Origin: Calendula officinalis
Taxonomy: Eukaryota > Streptophyta > Magnoliopsida > Asterales > Asteraceae
Assembly (NCBI GenBank): GCA_963853835.1
Contig: OY970822.1
Location: forward strand, 11,347,501-11,411,500
DNA: 64,000 nucleotides
Reading direction: 5' to 3'
The notes under the pieces were generated by a model that had not been told where the DNA came from, made no database searches, and saw only the letters and a program-made list of their open reading frames with translations. Position numbers and translations under genes: made by a program. Shown here piece by piece: positions 37,031 through 47,795 of this stretch (its first letter is position 1; the number at the start of each line of letters is the position of its first letter).

Positions 37031-38788
37031 TGTAACATACGTGTTTTAAAATTTTGTATTTTAATAAGTTAAAAATAGATAATAGTTGGTAAATGATAAG
37101 ATAATAGACTTTGTAGTTGAAAATATTGCTAGAAATCTGTGATTTTGGGTATAGAAAAGTGGTATAAGTTAGAGGGAAGAAAAAGTGAAAAATTGCAGCA
37201 TTTTGGGAGATAGCGGCGCTATCTTAGAGATAGTGGCGCTATCTTATGTAAATTGGAACAGCGACTCGAAATATCAAAGGGGGAAAAACGCGAAAATTGG
37301 GGGATAGCGGCGCTATCTTGGAAGATAGCGGCGCTAAAAAGCGCGGGTGTGGAGATAGCGGCGCTATCTCTAGGATAGCGGCGCTATCTTGTGCAGATTA
37401 GACATAAAAACGGGATTTTTCCCCATTTCAGCCAAAAATTTCTTCTAGACTTTTCTCTCTCGGTTGTTGGCGATTTTGGACGATTTTGGGAGTTCTTGGA
37501 CAGATTTGGGCTAGGAATCAAAGGATTTTCGTCTATTGTGTTAATAATCAAGGTATTTCATCATCTCTAACTTAACGCATGTGTAGAAATTGAGTTATCT
37601 AGTTGGTAGGTCATGAACCCTAAATTAGGGATTGAGTTATAAACTGAGATTTAGATGGTACACTAGTATATCTGAGATTCTAGCTATGAGAAATGTGATT
37701 ATCATGTGAATATGTTCAAACATGAATAAGTTGATAATTAGGGTTTGAGTTCATCATCACTTTTGGGGATAATTGGTGATTAGGATCAATTTTAGTTATG
37801 TTATGGACTAGAATGTTGATTGAAGTATGTGTGATTATATTAGGTAAACCATTGGGAGGTTGTGATAACTCTATTGATCGGTGACGTCGGAGTTGCTCGG
37901 TTTGACATTGAAGTTGCTTAATCCCAGGTGAGTTCCCTATGTGCAATGTGTATACTTTTAATTATATTTATAACTAATTAATATAATTAGTTGGTAACTG
38001 TAACAATTTGACATTCTCGAGTATTGATTTGGTTGGTTAAGGCATTGATAATCGTTATGATCAAACCCATCCTTCCTTGACCTGTTTGAGCAATTTCCCT
38101 TGAGTGATATTTCATTTCGTGAGGACCCATGGCGGCTTGAGTATTACTTCGTGTAATATGTCGGGCGGTGGACGCGGGAGTACCTGGCGGAGGAGTGGTA
38201 TGGACCGTGGTGGTGAAGCTGGATCATGGACTCGGTTAGGGGTGCCATGGTCACCTTCATCGGCCTCATTCCCTAATGGCCTAAGAGGGAATGACGCACT
38301 TTGTTAAATCTGGAATTCTACTTTGATCATTGTTGACCCGATGTTGTCATTTGGTGCTTTGTGATGATGTTGACATGTTAACCCGGTACTTTGACCCGTT
38401 CTGTTGTTACTTGTTTCTTTATCTATGTTGATTAATATAATTATTTAGTATAACATTATACATTGTGGAACTCACTAACTTTTATAGCTTATACGTTTAG
38501 TTGTTACCATTTTCAGGAGTAGACAAAGGCAAGGGCAAGTGCGAGTAGATTCAGGAGTTGGTTAGCTTGAAGCTTTGGAAGAGCTTCTATTTTGGTATAG
38601 TCTTTTGGTATAGTATAGTATTGTATTTTTGGGGTACGTTTAGTTGGTTTGTATCCGTTGTAGCTAGTTTTTATATGTATGTATGTCTTTTGGTAAAATT
38701 TTGTTAATCTTGTATTTTGGTAAAACTTTGGAAGGTTAGGTTGTAGATGATCTTTAAAAGTGGTCCTTTTGAAGTTTTGGTCGTTACA
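37031..38788 (+). repeat. 3' LTR of gypsy element 1
   Basis: Near-identical to the 5' LTR at a constant offset of 6676 bases, falling to 6675 after the one-base deletion near 38478. Contains the same hairpin array with one C-to-T change in its second unit. Confidence 0.93.
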
Positions 38789-38982
38789 ACATGTGCTTCA
38801 TAATGATATGTTCGTCACTTGTTTTGATTTTTTTTTGTGTAGTGAAGTACATGTGTTTCATAACGTCAAGCACATCTGCTTCGTGATTCAAACACAAATG
38901 ACTTCCTTCTAAGTTACATCTGTTCAGGAACAAAAACACATGTGCTTGGCTTTATGAAACACACGTGCTTCATAATGATATG

Positions 38983-40710
38983 TGTAACGACCCGAAATTT
39001 GTAAATAAATAAAATATGTAAAAATATGATAATTACGGATAAATCATATAAAACACGTGGGAATTGGTTTCGTGTCATTTGGACACCGTACGAGAAAGTT
39101 ATGGGCGAAACCGGGTCGAGATAAAGTTGGAAAAGTGCAGCCCTGCTGCCTAAGGGAGTTCGCGACGCGAACTATAGTTCCCGATCGGGAACTAGCTCCA
39201 GGGAATTTGGCCATGTGTCGCTAAGTGTTCGCGTTTGGGTTAACGATCGCTAAGTCTGTGTGCTAGGGAAAGTTAGCGACGCGAACTTTGTTCGCGTCGT
39301 GAACTTGTGACTAGCAGCATTAAAGTCGGGATTTGGCTCATTTATTGCCAAGTGAAACCCTAGTTCTTCTCTCTCGAGTTTGTGAGCGTTTTTGAGTGTA
39401 AAGCATCATTTGGAGCAGATTTCTTGGTCAAATCTTGTGATTCTTCACTCCTAGTTGAAGATTAAAGGTATATCTTCAATCCTTTGTAGTTGTAGCTTTA
39501 GATCTATGGATCTTGAAGCTAGGGTTTGAAACCCTAGTTCTTGGGTTGGTGATTTATGGTGAAATAAATGTTGTATACACTTAATAGATGGTATATTAAC
39601 AAGGGAATCAAGTGTATGGTTAAGATTTGTAGGAATCTTAAGGGTTGGTTAAACCTAGGGTTTGGTAATCACCATATTTGGGGGAAATGAATTGATGGGT
39701 GTTATCTAGGGATAGATGAACACATTGGTAGTAGATTATGATGATAATCTTGTTGTTATAATTGTTTTAGACATTCGGTGAAGTATTGAAGTGGTCAAGT
39801 TGTGAGCAAGGAACCGGCGGAAAGAATACGGTTAAAACATCTTATTGCTAAGGTGAGTACGTGTGGACTTTACTGAGTACATAGCTTATGAAATACATTT
39901 TATTACTTGTGTTATGGTCTATTTGCTTAATTGTGTAGACTAGTAGTTGGTAGTTAGTTATACCAATGATAGTATTGAACTAACTTGTTTGATGATAGAC
40001 GTGATAGCCGAGAGCTAGATTGACATAACCGTCGAGTTATGATATGGTGAGATGATGTGATGATTCGGGGGATCCCCGGTCATGAGGTATGGAATGGGGA
40101 GCATTTGGGCGGATCCCCATCGGCCCATTCCATGATAGTAGTCTTGCTAACTGGAAGTAGTCCGGTGAGTAAGGCAGGTATTGGTAGATTGGGCGATTCC
40201 CTCTTGCCTTTACCTTGAAGCTTGTTAATGCGGGGGATCCCCGGTTAATAAGTTAATGTGGTTGAAAGTTGTTGGGGATGTCCCGACAACTAGTTATGAT
40301 TGCTAGGAAAGCAAGGTATTAGAGTCACAATAGGGTGGCTAGATAGATGGATGATTGCTTACTTGTTGTTTGTTTGCTATTCGGTTATTATTACTAACTT
40401 TGGGTCTAAACCCATGTAGCTCACGAGACGTTTTTGTCTCACGTACTACTTGTGTTGTTTTGCTATGTACTCAGGTTCGGGATCGAAGGCTTAGGTTCGC
40501 ACGGATAGAGTTGCGGGACCTAGAGTAGAAGAACTTTAGATTGGATTTATGCTTAGCTTTGGTTTTGATATATTTTGTAACACCGAAACTTTATACTCTG
40601 ATTCATACCAAAGGTTTTTGTAAATCCATATTTTTGGGATAGTTCTTATATCCATGAAAAAATGTTTTATTTTGGGCAAATATTTTGTAATTAAAAATTG
40701 AGGTGTTACA
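38983..40710 (+). repeat. 5' LTR of gypsy element 2
   Basis: Begins TGTAACGACCCG and ends GAGGTGTTACA. Contains the GC-rich palindromes described separately, a CT-rich leader TTCTTCTCTCTCGAG near 39365, and GGGGGATCCCC palindromes near 40066 and 40231. Confidence 0.93.
39157..39299. repeat. GC-rich hairpin array in LTR of element 2
   Basis: Three strong inverted repeats: AGTTCGCGACGCGAACT (39157-39173), GTTCCCGATCGGGAAC (39177-39192), and CGACGCGAAC with GTTCGCGTCG around a TTT loop (39277-39299). The array starts 174 bp into the LTR and ends about 65 bp before the CT-rich leader. Repeated in the 3' LTR at 45756-45898. Confidence 0.88.
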
Positions 40711-40713
40711 ACT

Positions 40714-40725
40714 TGGTATCAGAGC
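40714..40725 (+). other. Primer-binding site of element 2
   Basis: TGGTATCAGAGC three bases after the LTR end, identical to the primer site of element 1 (initiator Met tRNA type). Confidence 0.9.
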
Positions 40726-40958
40726 TATAGTTTAAGTGAATTGGGTTGGATGACCATCCTAGTCTTAGACTGTAGCATTAGGAATATAAGATTCCTTGAG
40801 ATCATAGGTTGACCTTGAGACTTTATATTAAGTTTAGGGTTGAACCTAGGGGACCGATGAATTTGATATGATTTTGGATATTGGGTCTTATGCGACTAAT
40901 GGGTTGTACACAAGGTACTAAATGTTTAATGTCTTTCGTATAGTCTTGATCGAAAGAA

Positions 40959-43900
40959 ATGGTGACCACGCGAAGAAGTGGTAAAGCCCCGGAAAACCGG
41001 GAGGAGGAGATACCTCATGTAGAGGTTGAGGTTGAACAAGAAAGTCCACCGTCGTTGCATCGGGTGGGTGAGTCGGAGGTCGGAGCTAATAGAACTCCGG
41101 TAACCATGGCGGATCTCCAAACTATTATCGATCAAATCAAGGGAACGGTGGCCGAGGAAGTGCACCGCATTATTGGAGACCGTGAAAGGTCGGGTGGAGA
41201 CCGTGAATCCGAGGCTAAGTCGGAAGGGAGAACCGGGGGTAGTGGCACCGGGGAAGGGAAGTCCTCCACGGGTGGCCAAAGTGATGCTAGGGCTAGGCCC
41301 GTTGTGAAAGAAGGTTGTTCATTTAAATCCTTCATGGCTTGTAAGCCAAATGTGTACACGGGTAGTTCGGACCCGAAAGTAACAATGAGGTGGATCCGAG
41401 AGACCGAGAGGGTTATCGGAAGTAGCAAGTGTAAGGATGTTGATATGGTGACGTATGCATCACAATTGTTGAAAGAAGATGCCATGGTGTGGTGGGATAT
41501 TGTGTATGAGACCCTCGGGAAGGAGGTGGTAGAAAAGATGTCGTGGGATGAGTTCACCACGAGATTGAAAAAGAAGTTTTGTCCTGAGAGAGATTTGGAG
41601 AAAATGCACGAGAAGTTCGTGACCCTCAAAAAGGGTGATATGTCGATTGAAGAATACTCAAGAGAGTTCACGGGATTGCTCCCGTTTGTTGCTAAAACCT
41701 ACTCGGATGAGAGGTTGAGGGTGGTCCGGTATGCTAGTGGGTTACCGTGGGACTACCAATTGGAAGTAAAGAGGGCGGTTTCACTTGATGAAGCTATTAG
41801 TGCCGCCCGGAGTGTCGAGGAAGTGAATGAGGCACGTGTTGCCGAGAGGGCCCATGTGGGCGAAAAGAGAAAAGCCGAGAGTGGCTCGGGTACTTATAAG
41901 AAGGGGAAGTTCACATCGAGCTTCTCTAAACAAGGGAGTGTTGGCTCGTGCAAGAAGTGCGGGAAGACTCATGCCGGCGTGTGCCGAGGGGAGTCGAAAA
42001 CTTGTTATAATTGTGGGAAGCCGGGGCATATGGCCCGAGAATGCAAGTCTAAATCTTTGGCCGAGATCGAGTGTTTCTCGTGCCACGAGAAGGGGCACTA
42101 TAGCAATGTGTGTCCAAAGAAGGGAATTGAGTCGATGGTGTCCACGGCTCAAAAGAAAGTGGAACCGGCGAAAGTGAAGGGGCGGTCCTTCCAACTTACT
42201 CGGGAGGAGGCGAAGGAGGCACACGATGTGGTGTCAGGTATTCTATTCATTAACTCCTTGCCAACTCATATTTTATTTGATTCGGGTTCCAATTATTCGT
42301 TTGTGTCTTATGATTTCGGTTGTAAATTGAATGTGCCGTCCGAAAAGTTAGATGAAATGTATGAGATAGAAGTAGCCGACGGGAAAACGTCTATGGTTGA
42401 TTGTATTTATAGAAATTGTGAAATAGAAATAGACGGTAGAAAGTTTAAAGTGGATTTGTTGCCCATGGGAATTAGGGCGTTTGATGTGGTTATCGGTATG
42501 GATTGGTTGGGTATGCACCAAGCCAAGATTTTGTGTGGAAAGAAAATAGTGTCGATTAGGACACCCGAGAATGAGAAGGTGTATGTGTATGGGGAGAAAC
42601 GACATCACATGCCTAATGTGATTACCGCCATTAAGGCGAGGAAAAGTATATCGAAAGGTTGTGCATCGTTTATTGCATATGTGTTAGATGGCCGAAAAGA
42701 AAAGAAGTCAATGAATGATGTTAAAAGTATTCGGGATTTCCCCGAGGTATTTCCCGATGACTTGCCCGGTTTGCCACCGGAAAGACAAGTCGAGTTTAAA
42801 ATTGATTTAGTGCCGGGGGCGACGCCGATTGCTCGTGCTCCGTATCGGTTAGCTCCCACCGAGATGCGGGAATTGATGACCCAATTGCAAGATTTGTTAG
42901 ATAAAGGTTTTATTCGTCCGAGTTCGTCACCGTGGGGTGCACCGGTATTATTTGTTAAAAAGAAAGACGGTTCGATGAGAATGTGTATTGACTACCGAGA
43001 GTTGAATAAGGTAACTATTAAGAACCGTTACCCGTTGCCGAGAATTGACGACTTATTCGATCAATTGCAAGGTGCTAGTTATTTCTCGAAGATTGATTTG
43101 AGGTCGGGTTATCACCAAGTTCGGGTGAAAGAAGGCGACACCGAGAAGACGGCTTTTCGTACACGTTATGGTCATTATGAGTTTCTAGTGATGCCGTTTG
43201 GTCTTACAAACGCGCCGGCTATTTTTATGGATTTAATGAATCGGGTTTGTAAACCGTTCCTTGATAAGTTTTTGATTGTGTTTATTGACGACATTTTGAT
43301 TTATTCAAAAACCGAAGAAGAACACGAAAGTCATTTGAGGCTTGTGTTGGATGTGTTAAAACGGGAGAAGTTGTATGCCAAATTTTCAAAGTGTGAGTTT
43401 TGGTTGCGGGAAGTACAATTCTTAGGTCACGTGGTGACGTGCGATGGTATTAAGGTTGACCCGTCCAAGATTGAAGCGGTGTCGAATTGGGAGCCTCCGA
43501 GGACTCCTACCGAGGTTAGAAGTTTCCTTGGATTGGCCGGTTATTACCGAAGGTTTATACAAGACTTCTCGAGAATCGCAATTCCACTCACGAAGTTAAC
43601 GAGAAAAAGTGAGAAGTTTGTGTGGGAAAAGAAGCAAGAAGAGGCGTTTAATTTGTTGAAGGAAAAGTTGTGTAACGCGCCGATCCTTACGTTACCGGAT
43701 GGTATGGAAGATTTTGTGGTTTATAGTGATGCTTCGAATCAAGGGCTCGGTTGTGTGTTGATGCAAAGAGGAAAGGTAATCGCGTATGCCTCGCGACAAT
43801 TGAAGAATGCGGAATTAAGGTACACGACACACGACTTGGAGTTGGCGGCGATCATATTTGCCTTGAAGTTGTGGAGACATTATTTGTATGGTACTCGGTG

Positions 43901-45569
43901 TACGTTGTACACGGATCATAAAAGTCTACAATATGTGTTTACTCAAAAGGATCTTAATATGCGACAAAGAAGGTGGATCGAGTTGATTGCCGATTATGAT
44001 TGTGAGATTGTGTATCACGCGGGAAAGGCTAATGTAGTAGCCGACGCCTTGAGCCGAAAAGTTTATGAAAACCCGAACCGGGGAATTTTATCACGTATAG
44101 AAGTCGTCTCGAGCATCATCGAAAGAATCAAGAATGCCCAACGAGAGGTTATGGGAAAAGACGAGTTAAGACAAGAAAGGTTAGGTAAGAACCAACATTT
44201 TCTCGAAAATGCACAAGGGTTGAAGACCGTAGGCGGTCGTATTTGGGTTCCTAAGTTCGGTGGTATCCGAAAAGAGTTGTTGTATGATGTGCACAAATCG
44301 AAGTATTCGATCCACCCGGGAAGTACAAAGACGTACCAAGATATGAAACGGGTTTATTGGTGGCCCGGAATGAAAACGAGAGTGGCCAAGTATATTTCTA
44401 AGTGTGCCACGTGTGCACAAGTGAAAGCCGAGCATCAAGTACCGTATGGGGTAGCTCAATCATTGGTGGTGCCGGCCGGGAAGTGGGAAGATATAACTAT
44501 GGATTTCATAGTGGGTTTACCGAAGACGAGTAGAGGTCACGATGCCATTTGGGTCATAGTTGACCGGTTGACCAAGAGTGCGTTATTTTTAGCAATTCGG
44601 GAAACGTTGCCACTTGAGAAGTTGGCTAAGTTGTATGTTGATGAGGTGGTTCGACTCCACGGGGTACCGTTATCGATTGTATCCGATAGAGACGCGAGGT
44701 TTACCTCGAGATTTTGGCGATCATTACAAGAAGAGTTGGGTACAAAGTTGCGGTTGAGCACGGCTTATCACCCGCAAACCGATGGTCAAAGTGAAAGAAC
44801 GATTCAAACGGTTGAAGACATGTTGAGGTCGTGTGTGTTAGACTTCGGTGGTAAATGGGATGAACATCTACCGTTGGTCGAGTTTTCGTATAATAATAGC
44901 TATCACTCGACTATTAAGATGCCGCCTTATGAGGCGTTGTATGGAAGAAAATGTAGAACTCCATCTTGTTGGTTGGAGGCGGGAGAGACGAAACTCACGG
45001 GTCCCGAGATCGTGAGAGTGACAAATGAAAAGATCGGTATTATTCAAAATAACATGAAAGTCGCCCAAGATAGACAACGAAGTTATTCGGGTTTGAAGAA
45101 AAGACCATACGACTTGGATGTCGGTGATATGGTGATGTTGAAAGTGTCACCTTGGAAGGGTGTGATGCGGTTTGGTAAAAAGGGAAAGTTAAGTCCAAGG
45201 TATGTTGGACCGTTTAAAATATTGAAACGGGTCGGGCTTCAAGCTTTTAAGTTGGAACTTCCACCCGAGCTTCAAGGTGTGCATGACACCTTCCACGTGA
45301 GTTATTTGAAGAAGTTTATCGGGGAAGTTGAAAATATTATTCCATTGCAAGAGTTGCGGGTTGACGGCCCGAACCGGTTGATTGAGGAGCCCGAGGCTAT
45401 ATTAGAAACGAAAACAAAGAAGCTTCGGAATAAGGAGATCGAGTTGGTGTTGGTCAAGTGGAAGCATTCACTTGGGCCGAATTTGACTTGGGAAGTCAAG
45501 GACGAGATTCGGAAGAGGTACCCGGATTTCGTGAACTATGATGAGATTCCGAGGACGGAATCTTCTTAA
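40959..45569 (+). CDS. gag-pol polyprotein of element 2, single uninterrupted frame
   Basis: 1536-residue retrotransposon polyprotein. Gag capsid region (about 120-290), Cys/His motifs CKKCGKTHAGVC, CYNCGKPGHMAREC (349-362) and CFSCHEKGHYSNVC, aspartic protease with DSGS (about 441; the commoner form in relatives is DSGA), reverse transcriptase with FIDDILIYS (775), RNase H with TDHKSL, integrase with WWPGMK, IVSDRDARF and HPQTDGQSE, then a chromodomain-like tail (LRNKEIELVLVKWKHS). The integrase segment reads VDRLTKSALFLAI where element 1 has SAHFLAM. No stop or frameshift is seen and there is no intron at the position of element 1's. The stop codon overlaps the short polypurine tract AAGGGG at 45568. 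Confidence 0.93.
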   Translation: MVTTRRSGKAPENREEEIPHVEVEVEQESPPSLHRVGESEVGANRTPVTMADLQTIIDQIKGTVAEEVHRIIGDRERSGGDRESEAKSEGRTGGSGTGEGKSSTGGQSDARARPVVKEGCSFKSFMACKPNVYTGSSDPKVTMRWIRETERVIGSSKCKDVDMVTYASQLLKEDAMVWWDIVYETLGKEVVEKMSWDEFTTRLKKKFCPERDLEKMHEKFVTLKKGDMSIEEYSREFTGLLPFVAKTYSDERLRVVRYASGLPWDYQLEVKRAVSLDEAISAARSVEEVNEARVAERAHVGEKRKAESGSGTYKKGKFTSSFSKQGSVGSCKKCGKTHAGVCRGESKTCYNCGKPGHMARECKSKSLAEIECFSCHEKGHYSNVCPKKGIESMVSTAQKKVEPAKVKGRSFQLTREEAKEAHDVVSGILFINSLPTHILFDSGSNYSFVSYDFGCKLNVPSEKLDEMYEIEVADGKTSMVDCIYRNCEIEIDGRKFKVDLLPMGIRAFDVVIGMDWLGMHQAKILCGKKIVSIRTPENEKVYVYGEKRHHMPNVITAIKARKSISKGCASFIAYVLDGRKEKKSMNDVKSIRDFPEVFPDDLPGLPPERQVEFKIDLVPGATPIARAPYRLAPTEMRELMTQLQDLLDKGFIRPSSSPWGAPVLFVKKKDGSMRMCIDYRELNKVTIKNRYPLPRIDDLFDQLQGASYFSKIDLRSGYHQVRVKEGDTEKTAFRTRYGHYEFLVMPFGLTNAPAIFMDLMNRVCKPFLDKFLIVFIDDILIYSKTEEEHESHLRLVLDVLKREKLYAKFSKCEFWLREVQFLGHVVTCDGIKVDPSKIEAVSNWEPPRTPTEVRSFLGLAGYYRRFIQDFSRIAIPLTKLTRKSEKFVWEKKQEEAFNLLKEKLCNAPILTLPDGMEDFVVYSDASNQGLGCVLMQRGKVIAYASRQLKNAELRYTTHDLELAAIIFALKLWRHYLYGTRCTLYTDHKSLQYVFTQKDLNMRQRRWIELIADYDCEIVYHAGKANVVADALSRKVYENPNRGILSRIEVVSSIIERIKNAQREVMGKDELRQERLGKNQHFLENAQGLKTVGGRIWVPKFGGIRKELLYDVHKSKYSIHPGSTKTYQDMKRVYWWPGMKTRVAKYISKCATCAQVKAEHQVPYGVAQSLVVPAGKWEDITMDFIVGLPKTSRGHDAIWVIVDRLTKSALFLAIRETLPLEKLAKLYVDEVVRLHGVPLSIVSDRDARFTSRFWRSLQEELGTKLRLSTAYHPQTDGQSERTIQTVEDMLRSCVLDFGGKWDEHLPLVEFSYNNSYHSTIKMPPYEALYGRKCRTPSCWLEAGETKLTGPEIVRVTNEKIGIIQNNMKVAQDRQRSYSGLKKRPYDLDVGDMVMLKVSPWKGVMRFGKKGKLSPRYVGPFKILKRVGLQAFKLELPPELQGVHDTFHVSYLKKFIGEVENIIPLQELRVDGPNRLIEEPEAILETKTKKLRNKEIELVLVKWKHSLGPNLTWEVKDEIRKRYPDFVNYDEIPRTESS

Positions 45570-45581
45570 GGGGTAGATAGT

Positions 45582-47309
45582 TGTAACGACCCGAAATTTG
45601 TAAATAAATAAAATATGTAAAAATATGATAATTACGGATAAATCATATAAAACACGTGGGAATTGGTTTCGTGTCATTTGGACACCGTACGAGAAAGTTA
45701 TGGGCGAAACCGGGTCGAGATAAAGTTGGAAAAGTGCAGCCCTGCTGCCTAAGGGAGTTCGCGACGCGAACTATAGTTCCCGATCGGGAACTAGCTCCAG
45801 GGAATTTGGCCATGTGTCGCTAAGTGTTCGCGTTTGGGTTAACGATCGCTAAGTCTGTGTGCTAGGGAAAGTTAGCGACGCGAACTTTGTTCGCGTCGTG
45901 AACTTGTGACTAGCAGCATTAAAGTCGGGATTTGGCTCATTTATTGCCAAGTGAAACCCTAGTTCTTCTCTCTCGAGTTTGTGAGCGTTTTTGAGTGTAA
46001 AGCATCATTTGGAGCAGATTTCTTGGTCAAATCTTGTGATTCTTCACTCCTAGTTGAAGATTAAAGGTATATCTTCAATCCTTTGTAGTTGTAGCTTTAG
46101 ATCTATGGATCTTGAAGCTAGGGTTTGAAACCCTAGTTCTTGGGTTGGTGATTTATGGTGAAATAAATGTTGTATACACTTAATAGATGGTATATTAACA
46201 AGGGAATCAAGTGTATGGTTAAGATTTGTAGGAATCTTAAGGGTTGGTTAAACCTAGGGTTTGGTAATCACCATATTTGGGGGAAATGAATTGATGGGTG
46301 TTATCTAGGGATAGATGAACACATTGGTAGTAGATTATGATGATAATCTTGTTGTTATAATTGTTTTAGACATTCGGTGAAGTATTGAAGTGGTCAAGTT
46401 GTGAGCAAGGAACCGGCGGAAAGAATACGGTTAAAACATCTTATTGCTAAGGTGAGTACGTGTGGACTTTACTGAGTACATAGCTTATGAAATACATTTT
46501 ATTACTTGTGTTATGGTCTATTTGCTTAATTGTGTAGACTAGTAGTTGGTAGTTAGTTATACCAATGATAGTATTGAACTAACTTGTTTGATGATAGACG
46601 TGATAGCCGAGAGCTAGATTGACATAACCGTCGAGTTATGATATGGTGAGATGATGTGATGATTCGGGGGATCCCCGGTCATGAGGTATGGAATGGGGAG
46701 CATTTGGGCGGATCCCCATCGGCCCATTCCATGATAGTAGTCTTGCTAACTGGAAGTAGTCCGGTGAGTAAGGCAGGTATTGGTAGATTGGGCGATTCCC
46801 TCTTGCCTTTACCTTGAAGCTTGTTAATGCGGGGGATCCCCGGTTAATAAGTTAATGTGGTTGAAAGTTGTTGGGGATGTCCCGACAACTAGTTATGATT
46901 GCTAGGAAAGCAAGGTATTAGAGTCACAATAGGGTGGCTAGATAGATGGATGATTGCTTACTTGTTGTTTGTTTGCTATTCGGTTATTATTACTAACTTT
47001 GGGTCTAAACCCATGTAGCTCACGAGACGTTTTTGTCTCACGTACTACTTGTGTTGTTTTGCTATGTACTCAGGTTCGGGATCGAAGGCTTAGGTTCGCA
47101 CGGATAGAGTTGCGGGACCTAGAGTAGAAGAACTTTAGATTGGATTTATGCTTAGCTTTGGTTTTGATATATTTTGTAACACCGAAACTTTATACTCTGA
47201 TTCATACCAAAGGTTTTTGTAAATCCATATTTTTGGGATAGTTCTTATATTCATGAAAAAATGTTTTATTTTGGGCAAATATTTTGTAATTAAAAATTGA
47301 GGTGTTACA
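45582..47309 (+). repeat. 3' LTR of gypsy element 2
   Basis: Matches the 5' LTR at a constant offset of 6599 with a single observed C-to-T difference near 47251. Confidence 0.93.
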
Positions 47310-47795
47310 ATATGTTAGTCACTTGTTTTGATTTTTTTTCTTTGTGTAGTGAAGCACATGTGTTTCGTGACCTGAAGCACATATGCTTCGTGATTCAAAC
47401 AAAATGACTTACTTGTAAATTATATATGTTCAGGAACAAAAACACATGTGCTTGGCTTTATGAAGCACACGTGCCTCATAATGATATGTTCGTCACACGT
47501 TTTGATTTTTTTTCTGTGTAGTGAAGCACATGTGTTTCGTGACCTGAAGCACATGTGCTTCGAATAATATACTGTGTTTTAGTGAAGCACATGTGCTTCG
47601 ATACATCAATACCACCACCAGCCCCATTACCACCAACACCTTCACTATCAGCCACCACCACCACCGCCGGCGGCGGACGGCGGCCGGAGGTGGCCTGAGG
47701 CGGCGGCCGGCGGCGGCGGCCGTAGGTGGCTGTAGGTGGGGGGATTTGATCTTGACCATCTTGATCCAATGACTAGAATTTATCCCTTGGGACTA

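Larger units (their letters stand above)
30355..38788 (+). mobile_element. Complete Ty3/gypsy element 1 (Tekay-like)
   Basis: 8.43-kb LTR retrotransposon: 5' LTR, tRNA-Met-type primer site, gag-pol, polypurine tract, 3' LTR. Flanked by the 5-bp duplication ACATG (30350-30354, 38789-38793). LTRs are 1759 and 1758 bp. By eye they differ by two substitutions (C/T in the second hairpin; G/T in CGAAATAGCAA versus CGAAATATCAA) and one missing base (CACTAAGCTT versus CACTAACTT). The insertion is therefore very young. The long LTRs, domain order and a chromodomain-like C-terminus suggest the Tekay/Del chromovirus lineage. Confidence 0.93.
38983..47309 (+). mobile_element. Complete Ty3/gypsy element 2 (Tekay-like)
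   Basis: 8.33-kb element with 1728-bp LTRs at 38983-40710 and 45582-47309 and the 5-bp duplication ATATG (38978-38982, 47310-47314). By eye the LTRs differ at one base (CTTATATCCATG versus CTTATATTCATG), so it is even younger than element 1. It belongs to a different family from element 1: the LTRs are not alignable outside TGTAAC...TTACA, and the polyproteins are clearly diverged. It lies in the same orientation 194 bp downstream of element 1, within the same host element. Confidence 0.94.
29845..47795. mobile_element. Host TIR element split by two gypsy insertions
   Basis: Left end TAGTCCCAAGGGACATTTAT and reverse-complemented right end TAGTCCCAAGGGATAAATTC are inverted repeats. Both continue through GGTCAAGATCAA blocks (about 29890-29905 and 47743-47765). 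Without the two LTR elements the host would be about 1.2 kb: 29845-30354, 38794-38982 and 47315-47795. Inside are GC-rich CGGCGG patches near both ends (29940-30055, 47633-47740) and many copies of the palindrome GAAGCACATGTGCTTC and variants. No transposase is visible. The exact ends and target duplication are not resolved: the inverted similarity may extend to about 29825 and 47818. The superfamily is uncertain; MULE-like is possible. Confidence 0.6.

Noticed and set aside
47476..47769. Two minus-strand ORFs at the right GC patch
   Set aside because: Same low-complexity cause, inside the terminal region of the host element.
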